NCBI RefSeq assembly: GCF_037975245.1
Contig: NC_092576.1
Location: forward strand, 45,485,111-45,549,110
Length of the DNA stretch: 64,000 bases
Source: Apostichopus japonicus
Lineage: Eukaryota > Echinodermata > Holothuroidea > Aspidochirotida > Stichopodidae
Reading direction: 5' to 3'
The notes under the pieces were generated by a model. That model was not told where the DNA came from. It did no database searches and was given only the letters and a program-made list of their open reading frames with translations. Both the position numbers and the translations under genes were made by a program. Shown here one piece after another: positions 25,001 to 37,924 of the stretch. The stretch's first letter is position 1, and each line of letters begins with the position of its first letter.

Positions 25001-25217
25001 GAATGTATATCCCAGATTTTAGTGTGTATCTTGTGCAAAGAGATGTCGTTTGAACCCATATCAGTAGATCCGAAAGAGCAATCGCACCCCCCCCCCCCCT
25101 CATTGATGTTATTTTGCTGATGTGGAATCCCCAATTGCTGTTTATTATATTGACAATCGTACCTGTCGAGTTCTTCTTTTTTGCTGTTTCTACCACATGC
25201 TTGAAATTGGAAGCCAT
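7325..25217 (-). CDS. Death-fold (DED-like) protein with tandem LRR-like exon blocks
   Basis: Twelve minus-strand exons join in one frame: 25163-25217, 24422-24727, 24098-24150, 23424-23626, 23091-23167, 22785-22873, 19598-19717, 11143-11351, 10390-10466, 9618-9673, 8685-8804, 7325-7533. Every junction has AG/GT borders and a matching codon phase, giving about 524 residues. Residues 20-110 resemble a death-effector-type helical fold. The rest is three repeat blocks with LRR-like strands (for example FKELWLKNCKLPSS). There is no NACHT domain, signal peptide or clear membrane span. Proteins pairing a death fold with LRRs usually act in cytosolic innate-immune or apoptotic signalling; that role is inferred. 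The product resembles an NLR without its nucleotide-binding centre. The 3' end is uncertain. I did not recognise a named orthologue. Confidence 0.7.
7860..8215 (+). other. G-rich intronic stretch (potential quadruplex)
   Basis: The plus strand carries many runs of three or more G within about 350 bases, for example 'gaggggtgagggatgg', 'aggggtgtagggaggggttt' and 'ggggtaaggaggggtg'. It lies in the intron between exons 11 and 12 of the minus-strand gene, so the transcript would be C-rich here and the G-quadruplex potential is on the non-template strand. Confidence 0.5.
8685..8804 (-). CDS. DED/LRR-like gene, exon 11 (type A, block 3)
   Basis: 120 bp, phase 0-0, acceptor 'atttcaatag', donor GTAAGT. 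It encodes PDDIQTITEMCSDALAIHRD, then TSESVQRSVIELLVEASNHD. It is the paralogue of exon 7 at the same length. Confidence 0.7.
9618..9673 (-). CDS. DED/LRR-like gene, exon 10 (type D, block 3)
   Basis: 56 bp, phase 1-0, acceptor 'tttttacag', donor GTTTGT (weak). It encodes ISSREARFLDLISGRWRK after a split Val codon. The split Val and the 'E..F.LD...G.W' core match exon 6, which is why this short exon was accepted despite its weak donor. The plus-strand ORF over the same bases is a shadow. Confidence 0.55.
10010..10053. repeat. (TA)n microsatellite
   Basis: An uninterrupted run of alternating T and A, about 44 bases, in the intron between exons 9 and 10. Confidence 0.95.
10390..10466 (-). CDS. 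DED/LRR-like gene, exon 9 (type C, block 2)
   Basis: 77 bp, phase 2-1, acceptor 'acctttgaag', donor GTACGA. Joined to exon 8 it reads FKELWLKNCKLPSSIKPDII, an LRR strand with the consensus L.L..C.LP, followed by a charged segment. It is identical in length and phases to exon 5. Confidence 0.7.
11143..11351 (-). CDS. DED/LRR-like gene, exon 8 (type B, block 2)
   Basis: 209 bp, phase 0-2, acceptor 'attcttcag', donor GTAAGG. It encodes IPISHLCLFWSFSGFDGKDI, then LESGLSLPSLSSVEKISINA, then FTEEEVIGLINYGIKSPRFK. It aligns over its whole length with exon 12 ('IPI....L.WSFS..D....I.L.SGLSLP.L.S.E...I'). Conservation of exon length, splice sites and protein supports real coding sequence. Confidence 0.75.
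12090..13370. repeat. Cluster of TAGGCCTA palindromes
   Basis: Short palindromic strings built from TAGGCCTA and CCTAGGC recur at least nine times (near 12103, 12285, 12652, 12754, 12787, 13020, 13209, 13327 and 13350) in the long intron before exon 8. Similar strings occur singly elsewhere (31040, 35132, 43077). The region also contains 'gccatcttg' near 12597, which resembles a YY1 site. I see no gene here. Confidence 0.6.
15206..16108. mobile_element. Inner hAT-like non-autonomous element
   Basis: The left end CAGGGGCGTAGCGA (from 15214) is exactly inverted at the right end (to 16100). The flanking 8-mers TGCGCGTG (15206-15213) and TCCGCGTG (16101-16108) differ at one base, consistent with an 8-bp target duplication. 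G-rich and C-rich runs lie next to the termini. The internal 109-codon plus ORF (15615-15944) has no recognisable domain. It sits inside the Penelope-like element and is the youngest insertion in the nest. Confidence 0.65.
16252..17125 (-). pseudogene. Penelope-like reverse transcriptase fragment, frameshifted
   Basis: Two overlapping minus-strand frames (16787 and up, then 16252-16827) encode one RT interrupted by a frameshift near 16790-16830. Recognisable pieces are GPIISGNGSPTEKISEFVDY, YVKDTNHIL, LNVVAMYTNTPQEEAL (motif A), GCAMGSQASPEICD (motif B), WLRYRDEILLLYDG (motif C), then FLKFTVEI and VTYLDLKIFKG. The layout is that of Penelope-class RTs. The motif A aspartate position reads Asn and motif C reads RDE, not a DD pair, so the enzyme should be inactive even without the frameshift. 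No GIY-YIG endonuclease was seen. ORFs on the opposite strand are shadows. Confidence 0.85.
17672..19072. repeat. hAT-like end and repeat remnants
   Basis: CATTGGCGGAGCTAGGGG at about 17671 resembles a hAT left terminus. The following 170 bases repeat the sequence just inside the outer element's left end ('agatcg.cggaaatgac.cttcc'). C and G homopolymers at 18300, 18981 and 19041-19057 mark further element ends. A separate element ending at 19072 is possible, but no matching target duplication was found for 17671. Confidence 0.4.
19598..19717 (-). CDS. DED/LRR-like gene, exon 7 (type A, block 2)
   Basis: 120 bp, phase 0-0, acceptor 'catttccag', donor GTAAGT. It encodes SKDQSSLRLLCSSIVFL..., then SKQLQMSTILLLDIASSHN. 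It aligns without gaps with exon 11 (120 bp), sharing the 'C[SD]..... R.T.S...Q.S.I.LL..AS.H' pattern. This is the helix that precedes the strand in exon 8. The following intron is about 8.2 kb and holds the nested transposons. Confidence 0.65.
21127..21215. repeat. Dispersed repeat, copy 1
   Basis: 'tttgcccctcgtat', 'gagctccgcagagacagcgagc' (interrupted by a few changes) and 'gcacaacgg' recur in the same order at 33445-33535. About 90 bases are shared at roughly 80% by eye. Element type is unknown. Confidence 0.55.
21529..21740. repeat. 18-bp minisatellite, C-rich, open in several frames
   Basis: Units of 'gtgcccgagacctgtgca' (18 bp) at about 21653-21725 are preceded by diverged units around 'gattacccgacgcctgcg'. 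The period is a multiple of three and the repeat lacks stop triplets, so both strands are open (161, 127 and 84 codons). That explains the overlapping ORFs. It lies in the intron between exons 6 and 7. Confidence 0.75.
22785..22873 (-). CDS. DED/LRR-like gene, exon 6 (type D, block 2)
   Basis: 89 bp, phase 1-0, acceptor 'tttccag', donor GTAAGT. It encodes SWTPTEHGFHLDSSRGKWVS followed by a polar tail ending ATTIE. It is the longest D exon. The core 'E..F.LD...G.W' is shared with exon 10 (EARFLDLISGRWRK). Confidence 0.65.
23091..23167 (-). CDS. DED/LRR-like gene, exon 5 (type C, block 1)
   Basis: 77 bp, phase 2-1, acceptor 'ttttacag', donor GTGAGA. Joined to exon 4 it reads RLKKLSFIDCLLPLS..., an LRR-type 'L.F..C.LP.S' strand, and it ends LTKLRNIQ. 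Exon 9 has the same length and phases. In a different frame the exon would read as a hydrophobic helix, but that frame cannot be spliced to its neighbours. Confidence 0.65.
23424..23626 (-). CDS. DED/LRR-like gene, exon 4 (type B, block 1)
   Basis: 203 bp, phase 0-2, acceptor 'tttccttag', donor GTAAGT. It encodes IKTTSLRLASFSSADQSN..., then SVPVLSTLDELQIITNKG, then FTQDQVVGLLSYAVQCQRLK. It aligns end to end with exons 8 and 12 (209 bp each): a strand segment, an 'LENG.S.P.LS.L' turn, an 'EL.I' strand, and a helix ending 'R.K.L' that leads into the C exon. Confidence 0.7.
24098..24150 (-). CDS. DED/LRR-like gene, exon 3 (type D, block 1)
   Basis: 53 bp, phase 1-0, acceptor 'tccgatag', donor GTGAGT. 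It encodes the last two bases of Asp, then LNFGRLDLGPKGSLTSD. It corresponds to the D-type exons 6 and 10 in phase and in the 'F.LD...G' pattern. The next exon is type B, so block 1 lacks an A exon. The A exon has length 120 and phase 0-0, so its absence does not disturb the frame. Confidence 0.6.
24422..24727 (-). CDS. DED/LRR-like gene, exon 2 (death-fold domain)
   Basis: 306 bp, phase 1 in and 1 out, with acceptor ttttaccag and donor GTAAGTG. About 85 residues form a compact helical domain: FKAKLVDILTGENILHLATFF, then YRMVQYLEERGEITETDI, then LVRALEALNLHGIQKSVQTL. The 'LEERGEI...L..AL..LNL' pattern in the last helices matches death-effector domains (LLEERGxIS...LLxxLLxxLxR). A generic death or CARD fold remains possible. 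A polar linker (GGDQSLQEPE) ends the exon. DEDs bind other DEDs in adaptor/caspase complexes in the cytosol. Confidence 0.65.
25163..25217 (-). CDS. DED/LRR-like gene, exon 1 (start)
   Basis: The proposed ATG (25215-25217) opens 18 codons (MASNFKHVVETAKKKNST) plus one base, then GTACGA. The trailing G completes Gly with the first two bases of exon 2. This start was chosen because the frame and phase fit exon 2 exactly and the peptide is a plausible basic leader. An AG in 'tttccatag' lies just upstream, so an earlier exon cannot be excluded. No TATA-like promoter was identified. Confidence 0.6.
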
Positions 25218-25561
25218 CGTACCTATGGAAATTGTAATAATGTAGCGTTAATATTTACTGCTCAGTAGATAAATAGCAGTAATATTATAAATATAGCTGT
25301 CATAGTTGTATATAATTTTGAACTGATGTGTTAGTTCAATGGAAACATTTAAGACCTTCCAAACGATGCTGAAAATGTGTTTAAGCAGCACGAAATAATT
25401 TAATATCAGAGTATTAACCAAAGCGGATTGAAGTTAAATATCACAGGAAATATATTTGCTCAAAATTATTTTTTTGAGGTTAAGGGATAAAACTGGTTTT
25501 AAAAACTTCAAATTAAGCAAATAATGTTGCTGCTTCGTTGCTTAACAGGTCCAAAAGATAA

Positions 25562-25888
<327 letters not shown>

Positions 25889-26214
25889 CACAACCACATC
25901 AACCACCACCATCACCAGCCCCACAACCATCATCGTCATTATCATCACCAACATCATGATCATCATCACCACCACCATCATGATCATGATCATCACCACC
26001 ACCATCACGATAACCACCAGGACCAGCACCATCACCACCATCACGTTCACCATCCTCATTGTCATTCTCATCATACGCATCCTCATCATACTCATCCTCA
26101 TAATACTCATCGTACTCATCATCAATTTATCCTCTTTCTCATCATCATCCTTATCCTTCTCATCATCATCCTTATCCTCCTCATCATCATCCTCCGCACC
26201 CTCCTCGTCCATCT

Positions 26215-29110
26215 CATGATCACCATCATTATGATTATTATCATCACCCTTGTTATTATGATCATCATCATCATCATCTCCATCATCATCATCTTCCTTC
26301 TTATCCCCATCATTATCCTCACCTTTCCCATCCACCTCATTCCCCTCCTCATCCTCCTCGTCCTCCTCGTCCATATCATCATCACCATCATTGTGACTAT
26401 CAACATCATCATTGCTATTATGATCATCATCATCAACTCCATCATCATCCTCTTCCTCCTTATCCCCGTCATCATCCTCACCTTTCCCATCCACCTCATT
26501 TCCCTCCTCATCCTCCTCGTCCATCTCATCATCACCATCATTGTGATTATCATCATCATCATTGCTATTATGATCATCATCATCAACTCCATCATCATCC
26601 TCTTCCTTCTTATACCCATCATTATCCTCACCTTTCCCATCCACCTCATTCCCTTCCTCATCCTCCTCGTCCTCCTCGTCCATATCATCATCACCATCAT
26701 TGTGATTATCAACATCATCATTGCTATTATGATCATCATCATCAACTCCATCATCATCCTCTTCCTTCTTATACCCATCATTATCCTCACCTTTCCCATC
26801 CACCTCATTCCCCTCCTCATCCTCCTCGTCCATATCATCATCACCATCATTGTGATTATCAACATCATCATTGCTATTATGATCATCATCATCAACTCCA
26901 TCATCATCCTCTTCCTTCTTATCCCCATCATCACCCGCGCCTTTCCCATCCACCTCATTTCCCTCCTCATCCTCCTCGTCCATTTCATCATCACCATCAT
27001 TGTGATTATCATCATCATCATTGCTATTATGATCATCATCATCAACTCCATCATCATCCTCTTCCTTCTTATCCCCATCATTATCCTCACCTTTCCCATC
27101 CACCTCATTCCCCTCCTCATCCTCCTCGTCCTCCTCGTCCTCCTCGTCCATATCATCATCACCATCATTGTGATTATCAACATCATCATTGCTATTATGA
27201 TCATCATCATCAACTCCATCATCATCCTCTTCCTTCTTATCCCCGTCATCCTCCTCACCTTTCCCATCCACCTCATTTCCCTCCTCATCCTCCTCGTCCA
27301 TCTCATCATCACCATCATTGTGATTATCGTCATCATCATTGCTATTATGATCATCATCATCAACTCCATCATCATCTTCTTCCTTCTTATCCCCATCATT
27401 ATCCTCACCTTTCCCATCCACCTCATTCTCCTCCTCATCCTCCTCGTCCATATCATCATCACCATCATTGTGATTATCATCATCATCATTGCTATTATGA
27501 TCATCATCATCAACTCCATCATCATCCTCTTCCTTCTTATACCCATCATTATCCTCACCTTTCTCATCCACCTCATTCCCCTCCTCATCCTCCTCGTCCA
27601 TATCATCATCACCATCATTGTGATTATCAACATCATCATTGCTATTATGATCATCATCATCAACTCCATCATCATCCTCTTCCTTCTTATCCCCAACATC
27701 ACCCGCGCCTTTCCCATCCACCTCATTCCCCTCCTCATCCTCCTCGTCCATTTCATCATCACCATCATTGTGATTATCATCATCACTATTGCTACTATGA
27801 TCATCATCATCAACTCCATCATCATCCTCTTCCTTCTTATCCCCATCATTATCCTCACCTTTCCCATCCACCTCATTCCCCTCCTCATCCTCCTCGTCCT
27901 CCTCGTCCATATCATCATCACCATCATTGTGATTATCAACATCATCATTGCTATTATGATCATCATCATCAACTCCATCATCATCTTCTTCCTTCTTATC
28001 CCCATCATCACCCGCACCTTTCCCATCCACCTCATTACCCTCCTCATCCTCCTCGTCCATATCATCATCACCATCATTGTGATTATTGCCATCATCATTA
28101 CTATTATGGTCATCATCATCAACTCCATCATCATCCTCGTCCTCCTTGTACCCATCATCATCCTCACCTTTCCCATCCACCTCATTCCCCTCCTCATCCT
28201 CCTCGTCCATTTCATCATCACCATCATTGTGATTATCATCATCACTATTGCTACTATGATCATCATCATCAACTCCATCATCATCCTCTTCCTTCTTATC
28301 CCCATCATTATCCTCACCTTTCCCATCCACCTCATTCCCCTCCTCATCCTCCTCGTCCATATCATCATCACCATCATTGTGATTATCAACATCATCATTG
28401 CTATTATGATCATCATCATCAACTCCATCATCATCCTCTTCCTTCTTATCCCCATCATCACCCGCACCTTTCCCATCCACCTCATTACCCTCCTCATCCT
28501 CCTCGTCCATATCATCATCACCATCATTGTGATTATCAACATCATCATTGCTATTATGATCATCATCATCAACTCCATCATCATCTTCTTCCTTCTTATC
28601 CCCGTCATCATCCTCACCTTTCCCATCCACCTCATTACCCTCCTCATCCTCCTCGTCCATATCATCATCACCATCATTGTGATTATTGCCATCATCATTA
28701 CTATTATGGTCATCATCATCAACTCCATCATCATCCTCGTCCTCCTTGTACCCATCATCATCCTCACCTTTCCCATCCACCTCAATCCCCTGCTCGTCCT
28801 CCTCGTCCATCTCATCATCACTATCATCATTGTGATTATCATCATCACTATTGCTACTATGATCATCATCATCATCTCCATGTCATCGTTCTCATCATCT
28901 TCATCGCCATCATCATCACCTTTCCCATCCACCTCATTCTTCTCATCATCATCCTCATCCATCATAATCACCATCATTGTGATTATCATCATCATCATTG
29001 CTATTATGATCATCTTCATCATCAATTCCATCATCATCCTCTTCCTCCTTATCCCCATCATCATCCTCACCTTTCCCATCCACCTCATTACCCTCCTCAT
29101 CATTCTTCAC
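26215..29110. repeat. 150-bp satellite, about 19 tandem copies
   Basis: Units carrying 'cctttcccatccacctcatt' and 'ctcctcatcctcctcgtcc' recur every 150 bp. Spacing is 150 or 159 where an extra 9-bp 'cctcctcgt' is present. On the minus strand one frame reads as a highly acidic 50-residue repeat (DEEDEEGNEVDGKG...DDGVDDDDHNSND). Another minus frame is Met/Arg-rich, and the plus strand is Ile/Leu-rich. Three frames are open for nearly 1000 codons each, which follows from a triplet-multiple unit without stop triplets. No splice-linked neighbour or start context supports a gene, so it is annotated as a satellite. Confidence 0.85.
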
Positions 29111-29139
29111 GTAACCTGGCTTGGATCTCTAGTTACCTA

Positions 29140-32100
29140 GGTAACGTAACTACCGGGGGCTGACAGTGCTGCAGGAGGGGTAAAGGTACTGGACTTTTGA
29201 CTATGCAGAGATGCTATGAAACCAAACATTACGATATATTGCCTCAACATTCACTGTTTGCTTATCCAATGGAGCATTGACATTGTTTTCCTCATGTACT
29301 ACCCATCAATCATATAACAATACACCACATGACTAACACTTGTAACCACGATCATATCTCTCATATTGAAGGTCACTTTGTTAAGCTGTATACGTGCACA
29401 TACGTCATATGACAATGTAGGACATAGAAATGTCTTTGTTTGAACAAAGAAGCGAAATATTATCAGTTTTCAATTATTTGATCTTTATTATTCATGGTGA
29501 CGCAACATTTCTTTGTCAATATTTTTTTCCGATCGACTAGATCGTTTTATTTCTTGATATGATATGTATATTACTTAACGAGTAATACATATGGTTCTTT
29601 AAATGTAGAATATTTTGGGCAAGAAACCAGTTTCTTACTACACAAATTGGTGAATCACGTGTAGTGGGTTGTATGTGTTATCATGTCAGCATATTTTCTT
29701 TAAAAGTTTGTTGATTTACACTTCTGATGCCACGATGTGTGAACATTTGTAATGTTCTCATATGATTTTTGCATTGAACATTTCATCACTATGCAACAGT
29801 TTGTTAAAACATTATTGGGGACAAACATATGTACATTTTATAGGGGAAAAAAGACAATTCTACTGCAACAATGATACACTAATTTTGCTGTTGACATATG
29901 TCAGCATAAAACATCACCAAATATTGAGCATGTGTATCTACACTAAGCATAATGCTACGAGGATGTGGTTATTAACCTAAAGATGCAAACAATTTACATC
30001 AATTGTGTTTGACAATATACTTAAGCCTCCGGAACATAGGAATAGTTATACGTAAATGGTGCAGATCTCTCCAAGAGAACACAATGCCAAGCCTTTGTTG
30101 AAAAAGCAATGCCTATGAGTCTATTATTTGAGCACAAATGGCTGTCCCTGCTAAGCTCAGGAAAGCAGTGTTTGCATCTCCATCAGCCATACAACCGCTC
30201 AATATTGTTCTCCATCAAAGTTGGTGAGCATATTTACAAGTGACATCTGGAATGTTCAGCAGAACCAGTGTACTATCATCCCTAACTTCAAATTGCTGTT
30301 CAAGTTCTTACGGTTGTACAACAGACTGTATAAAACAACATTTGCCACTAGTTTTTCTTTTCTTTTCCTAAATACCCGTTACATTACATTGTATGCATAC
30401 ATGATTAGCCTATAGGCAACAATGGAACTTTCGACATCCACTTCCTTATTCCGCAATGGTTTCTCTAGTGCGCAATCACGGAACTCGGGTGAAACGGACA
30501 ACCTACTAAACAGACGTATAAGAACGGAAATGAAAATACAGTGTTATATCACATACATATTTTATATACATACGTTATATGCTTCACGAAAATATACAAA
30601 GCTTATGCGTTAAGGAATTTAGTCAAACACATGCACAATTATTTTGATTAAGAACCAGTACTAAATGGACTTCAAATGCCTCGAACTTCTCATTGTAATG
30701 GACTTGGCTTCCTCAGATTATGTTCTATTTAAGAATATTTATATATTTATGTATTTTCAAGACAATATTAAATTGTCCATAACCACTATACATACGACAT
30801 CGTATCTTCATTATTTGTTCTCTCTCGGCAGAAAAAAAAAAACTACAAGATAGTTCCCTCTCTGCCGCTCTCCTTGAAAGAGGTCAAACTTAAGAGTGAC
30901 AAAAAGGAACCTACTAGATACACAGTTTTCAACACCACCATAAGGTAACGAAAAATAAATATTTTTAATCAAATTGACACCTATTCAAAATTGGGATTGC
31001 AAGTAGCTACTTTCTATCCCAAACATTCCTAAAAATAATATAGGCCTACTTATGGTAGTTACGAATTGTGAAAGAAATCTTTGTGTCTGAGTTAATGGAC
31101 TAGCCGTAATGCTTACAACTTCACCGCAATGTTATGACTCTAAAATAAAAACAAATGAGTTGTAGCCTACAATAATGAGTTGTAGCCTACTGGACTGGTC
31201 TGTAACAAAGAGAGTTAAGTAACTTACAACTATAACTATTTTAATTCTATGACCTACATGTAGGCAAACATATAGTATAAACAACGTTGCGCTAATTGGA
31301 TTGATCTGATATTTAATTATGACTGGGCCTATACATGAAGTCATAAGTAACTTAGTTTGTACGTACACTTCAATTTGCCTGATCCAAACTTCTTATAAAC
31401 CAAATTTAAAAACGGTTCCTTGGTATAAAATAATCACTATGGCTTTCAGCACACATCTTTATAGTTGAAGTCATGCTACATTGTCTATGTCATAACGCAA
31501 CATATGGTTTAGTGTAGAGCGCAAATCAGGAACAGAGTTTGTCCTTAAACAGTTATAGAATACTCATGCGATACATTTCTAACGTACACAGTATCGTAAT
31601 AAGGTGAGTTCAATACTGTCTAACATGCACTGCCTGCTAAACTGGCGGAAGGATGCAATAAAGGTTAATCCAAACATCTTGTTATATATTTCTTAGATAT
31701 ACTCCTCGCACGGTCATTTCCTTTGCCGGAAATATCCACAAAATGTAAAAACTGATTGAATTTGGTTTCATTTTCTATTTTACACGCTGTAATTTATAAA
31801 AGGTTTCTAGAGTTGTAGCCATATGACAATATAGATATAGACATAGATGTAGGAATTGGGACTCACCCACCCCCCCCCCTAACCCCTTCCAAAAAAGAAC
31901 ATATTTCGGTTGAAATTCGGACAATATGCTGATATTGTTTCGGGCATTGCCCAGAAAATTATCAATGATCTTGTTTGATGAGAGACATTCCTCAAGTGCC
32001 TGTCGTGCTGACATGCCGACTAGGTATGGACAGTCCACTTACTATTTACGTAGGTCATTACATTAGTCATTGAGCTCTGTGCTATTGATATGTGGGCAAA

Positions 32101-33316
32101 ATAGTCAAGTTAGTTGCCTGTCGTTATTGATGTGTGATGTGTTTAAGGATCAATTGCATATTAATAAACATGTTTCCGAAGATTAACAATGTTATTATGT
32201 TTAAAATAGCTATATGTATTGCCCGTAGAGGTGATGAAAAATGAATTTGGGTTGGAAGCACTAAGATAGGATGAGACAGGAATATCACAAAATGAAATCT
32301 TTGACAATAGCAAAGACGTGTATGGTAACAACGGTTTTCAAAACGTGACCTCTGGTCCAAATCCAGCTCTCACTACAAATTCCTTTATTTTGTTCAAAGT
32401 CTTCCGGTTAGTTTCCGTTATTCGTTTAATGTTATGAATATATATAGAATCTTTTCAGCAAGAGATTAATCAATATTAGAGATATAATTATTGCAAAAAA
32501 GATTTTTCAATGTCATTATCATTACATGTAAACGGGTTGATAAACCCGGGCAGAATCCGTTGTTTTGCTAATGATTTCCTTAATAACTTCCCGAGTTTTC
32601 TCGAGGTCAGTCATATATGCACAGAAAATTTTTGTAAAGTTAGATTAATTGCTACACAAATACTGGTTGCCAACTTGCATTGTAGATGATGTATTTAAGA
32701 TTGTTTGAAGGAGTGCCGTTGTGAAGGAATGATTTGTAGTTGGTATTTTTTTCTTCTTCTTTTGTAGTTATAGGACAAAGAATACTGGCAGTAATCCATG
32801 GAACGACTTTCTGAGAACTCTTAATTATGTGACAATTAAGTGGATAATGATTGCCACAGAAATCCTTAATGGCATCAATGAAATAATTACATCAGGGTAC
32901 GTGATTTCTATTAAATACCTCAAACTGGTTGGAGTCTGATATAATGTCCGATAGTTTCTGTAAAATAGATACAACTATGTATATAGAAACCACCACCACC
33001 ACCTCTTTAATCCTAACTGCCAACATGTATGAAATTATAATTTGTTATTTTTTTAAAATACTAACTGGAGTTTTATTATTAACCCTGGTCTCAGTCACGA
33101 CTACTACTGAGAAGGTAGAGTTATGAATATGAAATCACATTATGCCTACAAATATTATACATGAAACTAACAATAATTTTCTCATCAACATAACAGGAAG
33201 CACGACGAGTATGATTGTCTGTTGATCCACTGCTGTAATACAGAAATCCTCGATTGATTCGATTTCCTTTTTCATTTCCGTGATTTCTTGTGTAGATTAA
33301 TCGAGCTTGCATTCCA
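29140..33316. other. No recognised gene
   Basis: AT-rich sequence with short ORFs only. I found no conserved domain, transposon end or strong exon. Small curiosities are a duplicated 'aatgagttgtagcctac' near 31154-31192 and a run of C at 31871-31880. Confidence 0.45.
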
Positions 33317-33444
33317 GGTAATGATGTTTTTGCCCTGTTCTATGTTGTACCTGAGAAAGCGTTCCGACGTTTATCCGAAGCCTTACCAATGCCTGCTTGC
33401 AACATAACTTCAAGCTTAGGGTTTGAAAAAAACTTCGTGTTACC

Positions 33445-33840
33445 CCCCTCGTATGTTTTAGTTAAATGTCCACTGAGCTCCGCGGAGGCAACGACCTATT
33501 TTTAGAGCCAGGAGCACAACGGTTACGTAACAGATTTTGTTAGCATTATTGTAGTGCGCGTGCGCGCTACAATATTAGCATTACTTGCCAAGTGAACAAA
33601 CCTACATGACTGGACGTTACAGATTTAAGTTTCATAGAGTATCTGTATATTTGCAGTTTCAGAGGCTAGCTGCGTAGGCAAAATATTCTAAGCCTGTCAT
33701 GGCGCTCACAAGCGCCCTCACTAGTACCCACATGACTAGACGTTGCAACCTAAACGTTCATATAGTCTCTGTACAATTACACTTTCATAGACTAGCTGCG
33801 TAGGCAACTCATGCTGAGCCTGTCACGGCGCTCCGCCACT
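33445..33840. repeat. Dispersed repeat copy 2 and adjacent 120-bp tandem duplication
   Basis: Bases 33445-33535 repeat 21127-21215. To the right, 33603-33720 and 33727-33840 are two diverged copies of one unit: 'catgactNgacgtt', 'agNctagctgcgtaggcaa', then 'gagcctgtcaNggcgctc'. The CpG-rich composition differs from the surroundings. Confidence 0.55.
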
Positions 33841-34319
33841 GTACGCTGTACGCTTGTACGCTTTGTAAATTAGTGTCAACGGAAGACCTCACATATCATT
33901 TAACATACATTGTAACCAAGAATAAATTGTTACTTGTGAATAAGGCTTTCATCTGGATGCAATTCCACTACAATAGGGCCACAAAAAATGACATTGCGAT
34001 AAGGTTTATGTTAAATTTTAAATGAAATGATACATTTAATACGCAGTTGAGGGTTCGGGACTGTACACTTGTACAGGTACCATTGCTATCGGCGTTAAAG
34101 CCTGGAGAATGCAGCTAGCTAACCAGATATATTATACAGTACAGCCGATAGTATTTTCGTGTCCACTTTTCATTAGTATTGCGTTTAATCTTTCGACACT
34201 CGATAGTCTAAAGGTAACACAAAGCCCATGAGGGCAAAAAGTCACTTTTAGCTTTTTGCCCGGATGGCTCTGGCATGCGGGCAAAAATCCCTTATTGCCA
34301 GTATGTACCGATGGCTGCA

Positions 34320-35140
34320 TACTGAATATGTACCATATAATATATAACTTACACATCCTGTCCTATAACTGTATGTATCATGTATCCTGTAATATGTAAC
34401 TTACACTCTACCGGTGTCGGAGGTCATCTAATGGTATTGTTATGAAGTGATGTTATACCTCCTTTAAGCTCCTATAAAACTCCTGCAAGTTTTATAACAT
34501 TTGAACAGAGCATGGATCGCATGCCCCATTACGTGTGATCCCAAACTTTGCAACTTCTTAGCAGTTCTAGAAAAGGAATCACCCGGTACGCTTAATCAGT
34601 ATATTACGGCCAAATAATTTATACTTTTAATCAGTAATTTAAGGTAATTTTACAGCGTTCATTTGAACATTTCATAGTAACAGAGATCATCTTTAAATCA
34701 ACAGTCCATTTTAATCATTTATTTGGGTGGAGCTTCTTGGAGCTAGGTTCTGGACATAGCCAACCAAACAATTGCCCCTAGAGGCAACGAGAAAGTATCA
34801 TCTCTACTATGCTACAACCGACATTTGCACATTACAGCATGTACCATATAATACATAACTTACACGTCCTGTCCTATAACTACATGTAACATGTAATGCG
34901 TAACTTACACTAGCAGTACATGTCCTCTAACTGTGTAACTTAAACTACTGGTACCTTGTTCCTCACTGCATGTACTATATCATACATAACTTACAATATA
35001 CAAACACCCGATGTTCTCTTATGTTCAGGAATACATATCATATAATACCAGGATCTGTCCTGTAACAGTATGTACTGTATAATACATAAATTACACTTCC
35101 TCTCCTCGAACTGTATGTGTCTTAATACTAAATAGGCCTG
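34320..35140. repeat. Degenerate minisatellite with 'ataacttacac' motif
   Basis: Phrases such as 'gtaccatataatacataacttacac' (in part) and 'tcctgtcctataactNNatgt' recur in 34323-34410 and 34837-35140 with variable spacing of about 50-80 bases. Between them is unrelated sequence. Confidence 0.55.
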
Positions 35141-35219
35141 CATTACTTACTGTATTCTAGTCCTATTACCGTTAGTACCACAACGTACACATATTCTACA
35201 CTGCCAACGCATGTACAAT

Positions 35220-37920
<2,701 letters not shown>

Positions 37921-37924
37921 ACAC

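Noticed and set aside
26216-29140. 974-codon Ile/Leu-rich plus ORF resembling a membrane protein
   Set aside because: Same satellite on the other strand; hydrophobicity comes from ATC/ATT triplets.
33317-33503. Open plus frame after an AG (NDVFALFYVVPEKAFRRLSE...)
   Set aside because: About 60 codons with no partner exon, partly within a dispersed repeat; family not recognised.
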